This document shows, piece after piece, positions 63,719 through 64,000 of a stretch of 64,000 nucleotides of DNA. Positions within the stretch are counted from its first letter, which is position 1. Each line of letters starts with the position of its first letter. The translations under genes were made by a program, and so were the position numbers. The DNA is from CBDFKF01 sp965248765 (GTDB lineage: Bacteria > Pseudomonadota > Alphaproteobacteria > VGEJ01), in NCBI GenBank assembly GCA_965248765.1, contig CBDFKF010000002.1:573149-637148 (forward strand), read 5' to 3'. The notes under the pieces are model-generated. The model ran no database searches, was not told the DNA's origin, and was given only the letters and a program-made list of their open reading frames with translations.

Positions 63719-64000
63719 CGGCAGCGCCGCGGAGCCCGCTGAGGGCAAAACCTGGCAGGAACGGGGGCGGCGGCTGGGCGTGTATCTGATCAGCCCGCTC
63801 GTTCTTACCCTGGTGTTCATCTTTTCGTTCCCCACTGTCATGATTTTCTACTTGGCGTTCAGCTTCTGGGGGCCGCTCGACGGGGTGAGTTGGCTCATGG
63901 CGCACCAGTCACTGAACTGGTTCGTGAACTTCGGCGATATCTTCCGCGACGCCGCTCTGTGGGGTTCGATCTGGCGGACACTTCTGATCATGTTGGTGGT
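63693..64000 (+). CDS. ABC sugar transporter permease (MalF-type), runs off the window
   Basis: 102 residues seen: a polar N-terminus MATHDLAANGSAAEPAEGKT, then LGVYLISPLVLTLVFIFSFP as first membrane helix, and SIWRTLLIMLVV starting the second. This is the beginning of a MalF/UgpA-type permease. GAGGACTTGAG upstream of the ATG. Overlaps the halogenase fragment by 26 bases, so that fragment is now read as its leader. Confidence 0.82.
   Translation, partial: MATHDLAANGSAAEPAEGKTWQERGRRLGVYLISPLVLTLVFIFSFPTVMIFYLAFSFWGPLDGVSWLMAHQSLNWFVNFGDIFRDAALWGSIWRTLLIMLV

Overview
This 64 kb window is GC-rich and bacterial. It carries the gene order murA - DUF2948 - hisG - hisD - UPF0262 - low-molecular-weight phosphatase - infA - maf - rng - yacG - tRNA-Phe, an arrangement typical of Alphaproteobacteria and most like Rhodospirillales-type genomes. 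Only about a third is ordinary chromosome. The rest is a mosaic of prophage pieces, plasmid or conjugative-element genes, nested insertion sequences and gene fragments whose ends coincide with IS ends.

Layout. 0-1.3 kb: a small membrane protein and a methyltransferase. 1.7-8.7 kb: a minus-strand prophage segment (M15 endolysin, holin-like proteins, two tiny secreted proteins, a 1495-residue polyvalent protein and the C-terminal part of a Strawberry-notch-type helicase) that abuts the 3' end of a tRNA-Phe gene. 8.8-16.7 kb: the intact housekeeping block, ending in tRNA-Thr(GGT). 17.0-19.7 kb: a SLAM-type outer-membrane protein next to a surface-lipoprotein-like gene, probably exporter and cargo. 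20.5-24.1 kb: a decayed phage tail module with several one-base frameshifts. 24.1-28.0 kb: an IS21 element with an IS1182 element inside its istA. 28.0-31.0 kb: a patchwork (IS3 piece, truncated polysaccharide deacetylase, intact rppH and VOC genes, GH15 and IS3 remnants, truncated ABC ATPase), then an intact SDR gene.

31.8-46.0 kb is a plasmid/ICE-type cassette: the C-terminal part of a ParB-like protein, a series of small poorly characterised proteins (DUF3768, DUF6915, DUF6117-like, PcfJ/DUF6878-like), a PAPS-reductase-like protein, a methyltransferase/Strawberry-notch helicase paralogous to the prophage helicase, a FitAB-type toxin-antitoxin pair and an HNH nuclease. 46.0-48.7 kb holds a DUF2493 gene, a truncated secreted-protein gene and an intact IS256 element. 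48.8-51.3 kb has two adjacent tyrosine recombinases followed by a 45-base 3' fragment of an initiator tRNA (probable att site). 51.9-57.4 kb is the remnant of a DISARM-like defence locus: a strong promoter, two small DNA-binding proteins, an intact DrmD-like SNF2 helicase with DUF3883, and a DUF1156 methylase cut in half by an IS3 remnant. 57.7-60.3 kb is another patchwork (methyltransferase and Gfo/Idh fragments, a degenerate IS21, IS5 and cupin remnants). 60.6-64.0 kb is a CUT1-type ABC sugar-uptake operon with a flavin-dependent halogenase fragment between its two permease genes.

One-base frameshifts and truncations are confined to the mobile regions; the housekeeping block and the ABC genes are intact. 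This argues for real decay rather than a uniformly error-prone assembly. All family names come from reading translations without database searches; DUF numbers in particular are from memory.
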